Under the pieces are notes generated by a model, which was given only the letters and a program-made list of their open reading frames with translations, made no database searches and was not told the DNA's origin. DNA of 60,403 nt, taken from positions 1 to 60,403 of the forward strand of contig JAJYMC010000065.1 of NCBI GenBank assembly GCA_021787335.1, read 5' to 3'. Within the stretch, counting starts at the first letter, position 1. Each line of letters opens with the position of its first letter. The translations under genes were made by a program, and so were the position numbers. Of this stretch, positions 34,625-43,514 are shown in pieces. The DNA is from Bacillota bacterium. GTDB taxonomy: Bacteria; Bacillota; Sulfobacillia; JAJYWN01; JAJZPE01.

Positions 34625-34653
34625 TTGACGTCGCCCCGGCCGTCGTTTAGAAT
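34625..34653 (+). promoter_or_regulatory. SigA-type promoter for ylxM-ffh
   Basis: TTGACG (34625-34630) and TAGAAT (34648-34653) are 17 bases apart, each one mismatch from consensus, directly after the ftsY terminator. Confidence 0.8.
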
Positions 34654-34741
34654 AGGTCCGTAAAGGATTTGTCCTTGACACCGTCAGATGGCGGCGCGAT
34701 GCCGTGAAATGGCGGACGCCGCGATGGAAGGCGGGTCGCGC

Positions 34742-35116
34742 ATGGACAAGCGAGTTTCGACGGGCGGCGTAAGCCGGCTCGAGCGGGCCAACCGGGTCAT
34801 CCTCCTCGGCGACTATTACGGTCAACTTCTGACCGAGCGGCAACGAGACATCCTGTCGCTGCACTACGAGGACGACCTCTCCCTCGGGGAGATCGCGGAG
34901 AGGCTCGGGGTCAGCCGGCAGGCGGTGCACGACCTACTCTCCCGGTCCGAGGAGGCCCTCGAGGACTACGAAGCCCGTCTCGGGCTGGTGGCCCGCGACG
35001 GCGAGGCCAGGCGGCTGGTGGCCGCGCTGGCCAGGGCGGTGGCCGCGCTCGAACCCGGGAATCCCCAGAAGCCGCGGATGGAGCGCTTCATCAAGCGGCT
35101 CAAGGCGAGGTTCTAG
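34742..35116 (+). CDS. ylxM: YlxM family SRP-associated helix-turn-helix protein
   Basis: The 124-aa protein contains a sigma-70-region-4-like helix-turn-helix: GDYYGQLLTERQRDILSL and LSLGEIAERLGVSRQAVHDLL. YlxM sits upstream of ffh in Bacillota; in streptococci it modulates SRP GTPase activity. I use ATG 34742 (GGAAGG upstream). An ATG at 34688 would add 18 unconserved residues. ffh starts two bases after its stop. Confidence 0.94.
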   Translation: MDKRVSTGGVSRLERANRVILLGDYYGQLLTERQRDILSLHYEDDLSLGEIAERLGVSRQAVHDLLSRSEEALEDYEARLGLVARDGEARRLVAALARAVAALEPGNPQKPRMERFIKRLKARF

Positions 35117-35118
35117 AG

Positions 35119-36468
35119 ATGTTCGAAAACCTCAGCGAAAAACTGCAGGAGACCTTCAAGCGCCTGCGCGGCCGGGGCAAGTTGACGCCGAACGACGTCA
35201 AGGAAGCCACCCGCGAGGTGCGACTGGCCCTGCTCGAAGCTGATGTCAACTACAAGGTGGCCAAGGACTTCATCGACCGGATCAACGAGCGGGCGGTGGG
35301 GGCCGAGGTCCTCGACAGCCTGACCCCGGCCCAGCAGGTCATCAAGATCGTCAGCGAGGAACTCACGGAGCTCATGGGCGGCACGGTGGCCCGTCTGAAC
35401 CTGGCCCCCAAGCCGCCGACGGTGGTCATGGTCATCGGGCTGCAGGGCTCCGGCAAGACGACGACCGCCGGCAAGCTTGCCAACCAGTTGCGCTCCGGCG
35501 GGCGGCGCCCGCTCCTGGTGGCGGCCGACATCTACCGGCCGGCGGCCGTGGAGCAACTGCGCATCCTCGGCCACCAGCTCGACCTGCCGGTCTGGACCGG
35601 CGGGCCCGGGGAGGACCCGGTGGCCATCGCTTCGGCCGGCCTCGAGCAGGCCGACAAGCAGGCCCGTGACGTGGTCATCATCGACACCGCCGGCCGCCTG
35701 CATGTCGACGACGAGCTCATGGATGAGCTCGTGCGGATGAAGGCCGCCGTGGGCCCTCACGAGGTGCTCCTGGTGGTCGACGCCATGAGCGGCCAGGACG
35801 CCGTGACCGTCGCCGAGTCGTTCAACACGCGGGTCGGCATCGACGGGGTCATCCTGACCAAGCTCGACAGCGATGCCCGCGGCGGCGCGGCCCTCTCGGT
35901 CCGGGCCGTCACCGGCAAGCCGATCAAGTTCGTCGGGGTCGGCGAGAAGATGCAGGCCCTCGAGCCGTTCCACCCGGAGCGCATGGCTTCGCGCATCCTG
36001 GGCATGGGCGATGTCCTGACCCTCATCGAGAAGGCGCAGGCCAACTTCGATGAGAAGAAGGCGGCCGAGCTCGAGAAGAAGCTACGGGCCGCCGAGTTCA
36101 CCCTGGAGGACTTCGTCGACCAGCTCCGGCAGGTCCGCAAGATGGGGCCGCTGGACCAGATCATGTCGATGTTCCCGGGGGCGGCAAAGATGAAGGGCGC
36201 CCTCCCCAAGGAAGTCGACGAACGTCAACTGGACCGGGCCGAGGCGATCATCAACTCGATGACCTCGGAAGAACGCCGGCGGCCGGAGATCATCGACGGT
36301 TCGCGGCGGCGCCGCATCGCCGGCGGCAGCGGGACCAGCGTGAACCAGGTGAACCAGCTGTTGAAGCAGTTCGAGACCACCCGGCGGATGATCAAACAGG
36401 TCATGAACATGGGTGACAAGGGTGTGAAATGGGGTCCGGCCGGTCCCGGTCGGTTGCCCCGTTCATAA
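35119..36468 (+). CDS. ffh: Signal recognition particle protein Ffh
   Basis: The 449-aa SRP54 GTPase binds signal peptides and SRP RNA. N domain ([19 protein letters not shown]), G domain ([42 protein letters not shown]) and methionine-rich M domain ([35 protein letters not shown]) are all present. It pairs with FtsY and YlxM encoded just upstream. Confidence 0.98.
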   Translation: MFENLSEKLQETFKRLRGRGKLTPNDVKEATREVRLALLEADVNYKVAKDFIDRINERAVGAEVLDSLTPAQQVIKIVSEELTELMGGTVARLNLAPKPPTVVMVIGLQGSGKTTTAGKLANQLRSGGRRPLLVAADIYRPAAVEQLRILGHQLDLPVWTGGPGEDPVAIASAGLEQADKQARDVVIIDTAGRLHVDDELMDELVRMKAAVGPHEVLLVVDAMSGQDAVTVAESFNTRVGIDGVILTKLDSDARGGAALSVRAVTGKPIKFVGVGEKMQALEPFHPERMASRILGMGDVLTLIEKAQANFDEKKAAELEKKLRAAEFTLEDFVDQLRQVRKMGPLDQIMSMFPGAAKMKGALPKEVDERQLDRAEAIINSMTSEERRRPEIIDGSRRRRIAGGSGTSVNQVNQLLKQFETTRRMIKQVMNMGDKGVKWGPAGPGRLPRS

Positions 36469-36539
36469 TCGGGCACCGCGAGAAGCGGTCCCCGAGGCCG
36501 CGCCTGGCGCGGCAATTCACGGTGGAGGTGTCGAACGGA

Positions 36540-36836
36540 GTGGCGGTCAAGATTCGTCTGAAGCGTGCCGGGGCCAAGAAGAGCCCGAGTTACCGAGTGG
36601 TCGTGGCGGACTCCAGGTCGCCGCGGGACGGCCGGTTCATCGAGGAACTGGGTTACTATGACCCGACCAAGGAACCGGCGATCTTCAAGTTGAAGGAAGA
36701 CCGGGTCAAGGAGTGGCTCGCCAAGGGCGCGCAGCCGTCGGAGACGGTCAAGGCCCTTCTGGTCAAGGCCGGGCTCAAGAAAAAGGCGGCCGAAGGAACC
36801 GGCGCGGCCGAGGCGGCCGTTCCCGACAAGGTCTGA
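36540..36836 (+). CDS. rpsP: 30S ribosomal protein S16
   Basis: The 98-aa S16 protein begins [19 protein letters not shown] and has [23 protein letters not shown] 36540 lies nine bases after GGTGGAGGTG; the longer open frame overlaps ffh. The C-terminal 20 residues are Ala/Glu-rich. It leads the rpsP-khpA-ylqD-rimM-trmD run. Confidence 0.96.
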   Translation: MAVKIRLKRAGAKKSPSYRVVVADSRSPRDGRFIEELGYYDPTKEPAIFKLKEDRVKEWLAKGAQPSETVKALLVKAGLKKKAAEGTGAAEAAVPDKV

Positions 36837-36868
36837 TGGCCTGAGCTTTGACCGTTGGAGGTGTTACC

Positions 36869-37099
36869 GTGAAGGAACTGGTTGAGGTCCTCGCCAGAGC
36901 CCTCGTTGACAAGCCGGACGCCGTCCGGGTCACCGAGACCGGCGGCACCAGCACGGTCGTCCTCGAGGTGCGGGTCGACCCTGACGACATGGGCAAGGTC
37001 ATCGGGCGACAGGGTCGGGTGGTCAAGGCCATCCGCACGGTGGTCAAGGCGGCCGGCATCAAGCAGGGCAAGAAGGTCTCCGTCGAGGTCGTCCAGTAG
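36869..37099 (+). CDS. khpA: KH-domain RNA-binding protein KhpA (YlqC)
   Basis: The 76-aa single KH domain has the RNA-binding GxxG loop in VIGRQGRVVKAIRTVVKA. KhpA partners with KhpB in Gram-positives and affects cell division and small RNAs. GTG 36869 has TTGGAGGTG ahead of it; TTG 36848 is less likely. Its stop overlaps the next start by one base. Confidence 0.95.
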   Translation: MKELVEVLARALVDKPDAVRVTETGGTSTVVLEVRVDPDDMGKVIGRQGRVVKAIRTVVKAAGIKQGKKVSVEVVQ

Positions 37100-37497
37100 T
37101 GGCCGTCTTCATCCAGCGACCGGTGACCGTCAAGGCCAAGGTCACCGAGGCCTTGAAGAAACGGCTCGCGGCCGAGTTCCAGGAATCGCTGCGCCAGGCC
37201 GAGGCCGAACTGGCCCAGCTGGAAGCGCAGCTGAAGCGCCTCTCGGAGCAGTCCGAAGGCGGCCCGGAGCGGCGCGCCGCGGTGGAACGTCTCGAGGCGG
37301 AGCGCCAGAAGCGGGCGGACCAGAAGAACCGGCTCCTCGACAATATCAAGGAACTGGCTCGGCTGGAGCCCGGCGCGGAGATCACCCAGGGTACCGTCCA
37401 GGGCCTGGTCCAGGTCAAGGCGGGCGATGACTGGGACCGCGTCTTCGAAGCGGAGATCGTCGTCGAGGATGGTCGCGTCGTGGCCATCCGCGAATAG
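37099..37497 (+). CDS. ylqD: YlqD family protein
   Basis: The 132-aa protein is of the YlqD family, known only by its place between khpA and rimM. A central coiled coil rich in Glu, Gln and Arg (about residues 25-85, AELAQLEAQLKRLSEQ) is followed by a small beta-rich domain (VQGLVQVKAGDDWDRVF, EIVVEDGRVVAIRE). The GTG start overlaps the khpA TAG. Function unknown; location suggests a ribosome link. Confidence 0.9.
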   Translation: MAVFIQRPVTVKAKVTEALKKRLAAEFQESLRQAEAELAQLEAQLKRLSEQSEGGPERRAAVERLEAERQKRADQKNRLLDNIKELARLEPGAEITQGTVQGLVQVKAGDDWDRVFEAEIVVEDGRVVAIRE

Positions 37498-37508
37498 GAG
37501 GGGCTCAG

Positions 37509-38033
37509 GTGAGCGCTGGGTCACCTCAGGACAAGCTGGTGGACATCGGCAAGGTCGTCGCCATCCACGGCCTCAAGGGGCTCCTTCAGGTCCTGCCCTT
37601 GACCGATTTCCCGGAGCTCTACGCCGACCGGCGGCATGTGTACGCTGAGCGGTCGGACGGCTCGCGGGTGCCGGTCAAGGTCACCCGGGCCGTCCCGCAC
37701 AAATCGCATTACCTCGTGGCCCTCGCCGGGGTGAACACGCGGAATGAGGCCGAGACCTTCGCCGGCGCCGTGTTGAAGGTGCCTGAGGCCGAGGTCCCAC
37801 CGCTCCCCGAGGGGTCGTATTACCACTTCCAGCTCGTCGGCCTGAAAGTGACCGACGAGGCCGGTCAGGAACTGGGGCGCCTGCGGGAGATCGTCAGTGG
37901 GCCGGCCAACGACATCTATGTCGTCGACGGCGGCCCGCGTGAACTGCTCCTGCCGGCCACCAAAGAGGTTGTCAGGCGGATCGACCTCGCGGCCGGGGTC
38001 ATCGTCGCCCGCCCCCTGGAGGAGTGGAAATGA
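37509..38033 (+). CDS. rimM: 16S rRNA processing protein RimM
   Basis: The 174-aa 30S maturation factor binds S19. It has the RimM start [18 protein letters not shown], a beta-barrel, and the PRC-barrel part [12 protein letters not shown] to [10 protein letters not shown]. It starts at GTG. Its stop overlaps the trmD ATG. Confidence 0.96.
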   Translation: MSAGSPQDKLVDIGKVVAIHGLKGLLQVLPLTDFPELYADRRHVYAERSDGSRVPVKVTRAVPHKSHYLVALAGVNTRNEAETFAGAVLKVPEAEVPPLPEGSYYHFQLVGLKVTDEAGQELGRLREIVSGPANDIYVVDGGPRELLLPATKEVVRRIDLAAGVIVARPLEEWK

Positions 38034-38812
38034 GCGCTCTCCGGGTCGACATCATCACTCTTTTCCCGGCCATGTTCACGGGCCCTTTCAACGAGAGCAT
38101 GACCAAGCGGGCCATCGACCGCGACCTCTTGGACATCCGGCTGCATGACCTGAGGGATTACACCCACGACCGTCACCGCACGGTGGACGATTACCCGTAC
38201 GGCGGCGGGGCCGGGATGGTCCTGAAACCCGAGCCCGTCTTCGAGGCGGTTGAGGCGGTCGCCGGCCCGGACCGTTCGGCCGAACGCCCGCGGATCATCC
38301 TGCTCACCCCCCAGGGCCAGCGGTTGACCCAGGAGACAGTCGTCCGCTTGGCCGCCGAGAAGTGGCTGCTCCTGGTGTGCGGCCACTACGAGGGGATCGA
38401 CGAGCGGGTCCGGTCGGCGCTCGTCGACGAGGAGGTCTCCATCGGCGACTTCATCCTGACCGGCGGCGAACTGCCGGCGATGGTCCTCGTCGACGCCGTG
38501 TCCCGGTTGATCCCGGGAGTGCTCGGCGAGGAGGAGTCGGTCCGCGAGGAGTCCTTCGCCGAAGGCCTCCTGGAGTATCCGCAGTTCACGCGCCCGCCAG
38601 AGTTCCGCGGCCTGACCGTGCCAGAGGTGCTCATCTCGGGGCACCACGAGAAGGTCAGGCTCTGGCGACGACGGGAGTCCCTATGCCGGACGCTCAGCCG
38701 ACGCCCCGAGCTTTTGGCGACGGCCGACCTGACTGATGAAGACCGGCGGCTGCTCGAGGAGTTGCGCCGGGAGGCCCCCGGCGGGGAGCCCCCGGAGAAG
38801 GAGTCCCGATAG
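38030..38812 (+). CDS. trmD: tRNA (guanine-37-N1)-methyltransferase
   Basis: The 260-aa SPOUT methyltransferase protects against frameshifting. Knot motifs: [45 protein letters not shown] and [18 protein letters not shown] 38030 follows GGAGGAG with six bases; GTG 38024 is less likely. rplS follows from its own promoter. Confidence 0.97.
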   Translation: MSALRVDIITLFPAMFTGPFNESMTKRAIDRDLLDIRLHDLRDYTHDRHRTVDDYPYGGGAGMVLKPEPVFEAVEAVAGPDRSAERPRIILLTPQGQRLTQETVVRLAAEKWLLLVCGHYEGIDERVRSALVDEEVSIGDFILTGGELPAMVLVDAVSRLIPGVLGEEESVREESFAEGLLEYPQFTRPPEFRGLTVPEVLISGHHEKVRLWRRRESLCRTLSRRPELLATADLTDEDRRLLEELRREAPGGEPPEKESR

Positions 38813-38833
38813 CCTGTCCAGGGCCTGCTCAGG

Positions 38834-38862
38834 TTGTCTTTTGCGGGGCCCTATGCTATAAT
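38834..38862 (+). promoter_or_regulatory. SigA-type promoter for rplS
   Basis: TTGTCT (38834-38839) and a perfect TATAAT (38857-38862) are 17 bases apart. The transcript would start near 38869 with a small hairpin (GGACC/GGTC region, 38869-38887) just before AAAGGAGG. That could be a short ribosomal-protein leader, but I cannot assign it to the known L19 leader. Confidence 0.8.
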
Positions 38863-38900
38863 TCTGGCTTGGACCGTTCATGGTCAAAGGAGGAAGTTCC

Positions 38901-39260
38901 GTGGACCTCATCAAGTTGGTCGAACAGGAGAACATGCGGCAGGATATTCCCGCCTTCAAGCCCGGCGACAGCGTCCGCGTGCTGGTCAAGGTGGTCGAGG
39001 GTGGCCGTGAGCGGACCCAGGCCTACGAAGGTATCGTCATCGCCCGCAGTGGTGGCGGGGCCAGGGAGACCTTCACCGTCCGCCGGATTTCCTACGGAGT
39101 CGGGGTCGAGCGTATCTTCCCGCTCCACTCACCCCGGGTCGAGAAGATCGAAGTCGTCCGGCGGGGCAGTGTGCGCCGGGCCAAGCTGCACTACCTGCGG
39201 AACCTGACCGGCCGCGCGGCCAAGGTCAAGGAGAGCAACGTCAGGGTGACCAGGGACTGA
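38901..39260 (+). CDS. rplS: 50S ribosomal protein L19
   Basis: The 119-aa L19 protein has [38 protein letters not shown] and KVEIVRRG-like ([17 protein letters not shown]). GTG 38901 follows AAAGGAGGAAG. A terminator hairpin overlaps its stop codon. Confidence 0.97.
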   Translation: MDLIKLVEQENMRQDIPAFKPGDSVRVLVKVVEGGRERTQAYEGIVIARSGGGARETFTVRRISYGVGVERIFPLHSPRVEKIEVVRRGSVRRAKLHYLRNLTGRAAKVKESNVRVTRD

Positions 39261-39282
39261 GGATTCAGTCCCTGTTCTCATT
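39251..39282 (+). terminator. Hairpin overlapping the rplS stop
   Basis: CAGGGACTGA and TCAGTCCCTG form a perfect 10-bp stem with a GGAT loop, followed by TTCTCATTG. The stem contains the stop codon. The U-tract is weak. Confidence 0.65.
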
Positions 39283-39327
39283 GTCGCAGCGTCTCATGGC
39301 CATGGGAGCTAGGGGGAAGCATAGCGA

Positions 39328-39852
39328 ATGCCCGAGCGCGCCGAACGCAAGAGTCTGCTCCAAGACCTCGTGGAGACCATCGTCTTTGCGTTCATCGTGG
39401 CCATGCTCATCCGGACCTTCGTCATCGAGCCGTTTCTCATCAACGGGCCCTCGATGCAGCCCGAGTTCCACACCGGTGAGCGCCTCTATCTGAACCGGGC
39501 CGTCTACCATCTGCGCCAGCCGCGCCGGTTCGAGGTCATCGTCTTCCGCTATCCTTTCAACCCGTCGAAGGACTACCTGAAGCGAGTCATCGCCCTGCCG
39601 GGTGAGCGGATCGCCCTCAAGGGCGGCGTGGTCTACATCAACGGCCAGCCGCTGGCGGAGGACCATCCGATGGTTCATCAAGCCTTCGATTTCGCCGAGA
39701 CACTGGTCCCGCCGGGCACCGTCTTCGTCCTCGGCGATAACCGGCCCAACAGCGAGGACAGCCGGATATTCGGGCCGGTCCCGCTGAAGAACATCAAGGG
39801 CAAGGCCTTCATCCGTTTCTGGCCGCTGAACACGGTCGGGCTGATCAAGTAG
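39328..39852 (+). CDS. lepB: Type I signal peptidase
   Basis: It cleaves signal peptides on the outer face of the membrane. The 174-aa Gram-positive form has one N-terminal membrane anchor (about residues 15-34), Ser42 in NGPSMQP, Lys85 in YLKRVIALPG, and GDNRPNSEDSR. A homologous fragment with an internal stop lies beyond rbgA. The rplS-lepB-rbgA-rnhB order is common in Bacillota. Confidence 0.97.
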   Translation: MPERAERKSLLQDLVETIVFAFIVAMLIRTFVIEPFLINGPSMQPEFHTGERLYLNRAVYHLRQPRRFEVIVFRYPFNPSKDYLKRVIALPGERIALKGGVVYINGQPLAEDHPMVHQAFDFAETLVPPGTVFVLGDNRPNSEDSRIFGPVPLKNIKGKAFIRFWPLNTVGLIK

Positions 39853-39900
39853 GGCGACCGAGGGCTGGGCCCGGGCGCCCGGATCACCGGGAGCTGAACG

Positions 39901-40725
39901 ATGAAGGGGCAGTGGTACCCCGGGCACATGGCCCGGACGAAGCGCGTCGTCAAGGACCTCCTGAAGCACGTCGACGTGGTCATCGAGGTCATCGACGCCA
40001 GGGTTCCGGCGAGCAGTCGCAACCCGGACGTCGACGCCCTCGTTGGCGGGAAGCGTAGGATCATCGCCATGAACAAAGCCGATCTGGCGGCGGTCGCCGA
40101 GACCGCCCGCTGGTCGGCTTTTTTCGCCCGCCAGGGGCACCAGGCGGTGGTCCTGACGGCGACCGAAGGGAAGGGCATCCACGAACTGGCCGCGGCCGTC
40201 CAGGCCTCGGCGGGCGCGCGGGCAGGTGGACGGGCCCGCCGGGCGATGCTCCTGGGCATCCCGAACGTCGGCAAGAGTTCGCTCATCAACCGCCTCGTCC
40301 GGCGGGCGAAGACTCGCACGGGCGCCCTTCCCGGGGTGACCCGCGGACAGCAGTGGGTCCGGGTCGGCTCGGCCTTCGAACTCCTGGACCTGCCGGGGAC
40401 TCTGCCTCCGCGCCTGAACGACCCGGACGTCGTCTTTCGCCTCGCGGTCACGGGCGCCCTGGAGGCCGGGGCTTTCGACGAGGTCGAGGCGGCGCGCAAG
40501 TTGATCGAGTACCTCCAGTCCGAACGGCCGGAGGTCCTCCAGGAGCGCTACGGGGTCGCGCCCGGGTCCCCTCAGGGGGTCCTGGACGGCATCGCCGCGG
40601 CCCGGGGGTTGCTGCGGGCCGGGGGAGGGACGCCTGACGCCACCCGCGCGGCCCAGGTGGTCTTGAGTGAGTTCCGGTCTGGGCGCCTGGGCCGCTTCAC
40701 CCTCGACCCCGCGCCAAGCGCTTAG
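39901..40725 (+). CDS. rbgA: Ribosome biogenesis GTPase RbgA (YlqF)
   Basis: The 274-aa circularly permuted GTPase is needed for late 50S assembly. G4 (MNKADL) comes before G1 (GIPNVGKSSLINRL) and G3 (DLPGTL). The N-terminal WYPGHMARTKRVVKDLL is the family start. The C-terminal helical domain is present. ATG start, 48 bases after lepB. Confidence 0.97.
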   Translation: MKGQWYPGHMARTKRVVKDLLKHVDVVIEVIDARVPASSRNPDVDALVGGKRRIIAMNKADLAAVAETARWSAFFARQGHQAVVLTATEGKGIHELAAAVQASAGARAGGRARRAMLLGIPNVGKSSLINRLVRRAKTRTGALPGVTRGQQWVRVGSAFELLDLPGTLPPRLNDPDVVFRLAVTGALEAGAFDEVEAARKLIEYLQSERPEVLQERYGVAPGSPQGVLDGIAAARGLLRAGGGTPDATRAAQVVLSEFRSGRLGRFTLDPAPSA

Positions 40726-40740
40726 GCTCACGCACGTCGC

Positions 40741-40926
40741 GCGGTGGAAGCCGGGGCGAGGTCGTCGCGCGAGACCGAGGTACCGGCGGGGACGGTCTTC
40801 GTCCTCGGCGACAACCGGCCGGATAGCGAAGACAGCCGGAGGTTCGGCCCGGTTCCCCTGAGCGACCTGGTCGGTCGGGCTTTCGTGTGATACTGGCCCC
40901 TGAACGAAATCGGACCGGTCCACTGA
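40741..40926 (+). pseudogene. Remnant of a second signal peptidase I gene
   Basis: In the frame starting at 40741 the translation reads [20 protein letters not shown], then [16 protein letters not shown], a TGA at 40888-40890, then YWPLNEIGPVH and a final TGA at 40924-40926. This matches the C-terminal part of the lepB product at 39328-39852, including GDNRPNSEDSR, FGPVPL and WPLN. The N-terminal half with the catalytic Ser and Lys is missing, and the TGA sits where lepB has an Arg codon (CGA to TGA would explain it). A terminator overlaps its end, as for a once-working gene. Confidence 0.88.
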
Positions 40927-40946
40927 GGGACCGGTCCTTTCTTTTC
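40912..40946 (+). terminator. Intrinsic terminator at the end of the lepB remnant
   Basis: Two copies of the self-complementary GGACCGGTCC pair around an ACTGAG loop, followed by TTTCTTTTC. It would end the rplS/lepB-rbgA transcript. Confidence 0.85.
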
Positions 40947-41012
40947 GCCCAGCCTCTGCCGGGGCAGGAAGAACCCACCGCGAAAGCGTAGATGCACCAC
41001 AGGTGATGATTC

Positions 41013-41855
41013 GTGCGACCTTTTGACCGAATGAGCCTGGACGAAGTCCGCGCCGCCATCGCCGGCCTGGCGGCGGCGGAACGCGCCCGCGCCGCCGGGC
41101 GCCTGCGCCGAGACCCGCGGGCGGGGGCTCGCCGTCTGGCTGAGGTCATCCTCAACGAGGTGGCCCGAGAAGAGGCTGAAGAACTCCGCCTGACGGCCCT
41201 CGGGCGCTTCGAGGACGAGGCCCGGCGTGGCGGCGCCACGCTGGTGGCCGGGGTCGACGAGGTCGGGCGCGGGCCGTTGGCCGGCCCGGTCTACGCCGCC
41301 GCGGTCGTCTTCCCCCCGGGGGTCAGGATAGCCGGGATGGATGACTCCAAGCGCCTGACGCCCTCGGAACGTGAGAGCCTGTGCCCGCTGATCCGGGAGG
41401 CCGCCCTGGGCGTGAGCATCGGCCGCGCGGAGGTCGAGGAGATAGACACAGTGAATATCCGCCAGGCCAGTTTCCGGGCCATGCGCCGGTCCCTGGCCGG
41501 GCTCCCGGTGACCGCCGACTTCGTCCTCGTCGACGGCTTTCCCATCCCCGACCTGCACCTGGCCCAGCGGGCGATCGTCAAGGGGGATAGCCTCTCGCTC
41601 TCCATCGCCGCCGCTTCGGTCATCGCCAAGGTGGCCAGGGACGCCGTCATGGTCGAGTACGACCGCCGGTATCCGGGCTACGGCTTCGCCGAACACAAGG
41701 GTTATGCTACTGCCGAGCACATCGAAGCCTTGCGGCGCCTGGGTCCCAGCCCGATTCATCGCCGGAGTTTCAAGTGGGACGAGGATTCCCCACCCGAGCA
41801 GCTAAAGTTCGACGCCTTTATCTTCGATACTAAAGAAGAGGGGAGGGGCCGCTAA
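41013..41855 (+). CDS. rnhB: Ribonuclease HII
   Basis: It removes ribonucleotides from DNA and RNA primers. The catalytic motifs are GVDEVGRGPLAGPV (Asp-Glu pair), MDDSKRLTPSER, and DFVLVDGFPIPD. The 280-aa protein has an N-terminal helical extension of about 75 residues like B. subtilis RnhB. The start is GTG 41013 with AGGTGATG ahead; ATG 41031 is an alternative. Confidence 0.96.
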   Translation: MRPFDRMSLDEVRAAIAGLAAAERARAAGRLRRDPRAGARRLAEVILNEVAREEAEELRLTALGRFEDEARRGGATLVAGVDEVGRGPLAGPVYAAAVVFPPGVRIAGMDDSKRLTPSERESLCPLIREAALGVSIGRAEVEEIDTVNIRQASFRAMRRSLAGLPVTADFVLVDGFPIPDLHLAQRAIVKGDSLSLSIAAASVIAKVARDAVMVEYDRRYPGYGFAEHKGYATAEHIEALRRLGPSPIHRRSFKWDEDSPPEQLKFDAFIFDTKEEGRGR

Positions 41856-41889
41856 CCTCAGTCAGGGCACCGTAGCGGAGGAACGCTAG

Positions 41890-43017
41890 TTGAAACTGGT
41901 AACCGTAGATCGACTGCAACCCGGGATGGTCGTGGCCAAGACCGTCTTCGGCGCCGACCGCCAGGTCCTCCTGGCCTCCGGGATGGTCGTCAAGCCGCAG
42001 TTCATCAGCCAACTGCGGCGTCGCGGCGTGCCCTCCGTCTATATCGTCGACGAGCGCTTCCCAGACATCGAGACGGCCGACGTCGTCTCGGCGGAGACCC
42101 GCGTCGAGGCCATGGCCGCGGCGAAGGAAGTCCTCAGCGAGGTCAAGGACCGGGCCAAGTCCGGCCTGGGCAAGCTCACCGGCACCGAGGCCCGGAAGGT
42201 CAAGGACCAGGTCAACAACATCATCGACGAGCTCATCCAGAACCGCGAACTGGTCGTCAACCTGACCGACATCCGGGCCGCCGATGACTACACCTTCGGG
42301 CATTCGGTCAATGTCTGCATCCTCTCCCTGATGACGGCCATCGGTCTGGGGTACGAGCCCCAACGCCTGCGTGAGCTGGGGATCGGGGCGATCCTCCACG
42401 ACGTGGGGAAGACGCAGATTCCCGAGGAGATCCTGAACAAGCCCGGGGTCCTCTCGGCCGGGGAGTTCGAAGAGGTCAAGAAGCATCCCACCTATGGTTT
42501 CGAGATCGTCCGCCGCCAGGACGGTTTGAGCTCGCTCTCGGCCCACGTCGCCTACCAGCACCATGAGCGGAGTAATGGCGAGGGGTACCCGCGCGGGCTG
42601 ATCGGTACGGAGATCCACGAGTTCGCCAGGATCACCGCCGTTGCCGACGTTTACGACGCCCTCGTCGCCGACCGCGTCTATCGGCGGGGCTTCCTGCCGG
42701 CCGACGCTCTGGATATCATCGCCGGCAACGCCGGCCGGTTCTTCGACCCGAAGGTGGCCAAGGCTTTCGGGGACAACATCGCCCCGTACCCGGTGGGCAG
42801 CCTGGTCCAGATGAGCACCAAGGAGGTCGCCGTCGTGGTCAAGGTCCGCCGGGCCTATCCGCGTCACCCCATCCTCCGAGTGATCAAGGACGGCCGGGGG
42901 CACCCGGTCGGCGAACCATATGACCTCGACCTGACCCAGCACCGCGACGTCCGAATCGCCAGGGCCATCGACGAACGTGGGCCGGTGGACCCCCGCGACG
43001 TCAAACAGTTGCTCTAG
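41890..43017 (+). CDS. HD-GYP domain phosphodiesterase
   Basis: The 375-aa protein has an N-terminal domain (about 1-120) and an HD-GYP domain that in relatives degrades cyclic-di-GMP. Visible are GHSVNVCIL, the HD motif AILHDVGKTQIPEEIL (about residue 168), and HHERSNGEGYPRGL (about 220), which carries the GYP triad. A C-terminal segment of about 65 residues follows. No membrane segment is present. It starts at TTG behind CGGAGGAACG and is followed by a terminator. Target signal and output unknown. Confidence 0.93.
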   Translation: MKLVTVDRLQPGMVVAKTVFGADRQVLLASGMVVKPQFISQLRRRGVPSVYIVDERFPDIETADVVSAETRVEAMAAAKEVLSEVKDRAKSGLGKLTGTEARKVKDQVNNIIDELIQNRELVVNLTDIRAADDYTFGHSVNVCILSLMTAIGLGYEPQRLRELGIGAILHDVGKTQIPEEILNKPGVLSAGEFEEVKKHPTYGFEIVRRQDGLSSLSAHVAYQHHERSNGEGYPRGLIGTEIHEFARITAVADVYDALVADRVYRRGFLPADALDIIAGNAGRFFDPKVAKAFGDNIAPYPVGSLVQMSTKEVAVVVKVRRAYPRHPILRVIKDGRGHPVGEPYDLDLTQHRDVRIARAIDERGPVDPRDVKQLL

Positions 43018-43042
43018 CAGCGAAAGAAGAGCTGACAGCACG

Positions 43043-43070
43043 AATCCGGGCCGGAAGCCCGGATTTTTTG
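43043..43070 (+). terminator. Intrinsic terminator after the HD-GYP gene
   Basis: AATCCGGGC and GCCCGGATT form a perfect 9-bp stem with a CGGAA loop, followed by TTTTGTG. Confidence 0.88.
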
Positions 43071-43136
43071 TGTGCCCGGCAGGAGTGGCCGGCGAGGGGT
43101 CGAAAGCCCCCCCCGTCGCGGCAGGGGGTGTGAAGC

Positions 43137-43502
43137 GTGAACGCTCGGGAATACGGTCGCCTGGCCGAGGCTGTCGCCGCCGAGTTCCTTGCCGGGCGGG
43201 GATACCGGCTGGTCGCGGCCAACTACCGGTGTCGGGCCGGGGAGGTCGACCTCATCGCCTGGGACGGCCCGGTCCTTGTCTTCGTGGAGGTCAAGGCCCG
43301 GCGTCAGGGCCAAGCCGGGGCGCCGGTCGAGGCCATCGACGAGCGGAAGCTACGGCGCCTGCGGGCGGCCGCCGGTCATTACCTGGCGACGCACTTCCGG
43401 CGGGGAGAGCCACTCTGCCGGTTCGACGCGGTGTTGGCCGGCCCGGGTGCCGGCGGAGTCCGGTCTCCGGGCGCGCTGAGCCTCATCCGCGGGATAACCT
43501 AG
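43137..43502 (+). CDS. yraN: YraN family endonuclease-like protein (UPF0102)
   Basis: The 121-aa protein has the nuclease-like fold signature AEFLAGRGYRLVAANYR and GEVDLIAWDGPVLVFVEVK, matching the E...D...ExK pattern. It typically neighbours comM and rnhB, as here. The GTG start has GGGGGTGTGAAGC upstream. Its biological role is unclear. Confidence 0.93.
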   Translation: MNAREYGRLAEAVAAEFLAGRGYRLVAANYRCRAGEVDLIAWDGPVLVFVEVKARRQGQAGAPVEAIDERKLRRLRAAAGHYLATHFRRGEPLCRFDAVLAGPGAGGVRSPGALSLIRGIT

Positions 43503-43514
43503 GGGGGAGACCCA

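Noticed and set aside
40888-40890. TGA in the lepB remnant as selenocysteine
   Set aside because: Signal peptidases have no selenocysteine, the position is an Arg in the intact copy, the catalytic half is missing, and no SECIS-like element was evident. Decay explains it better.
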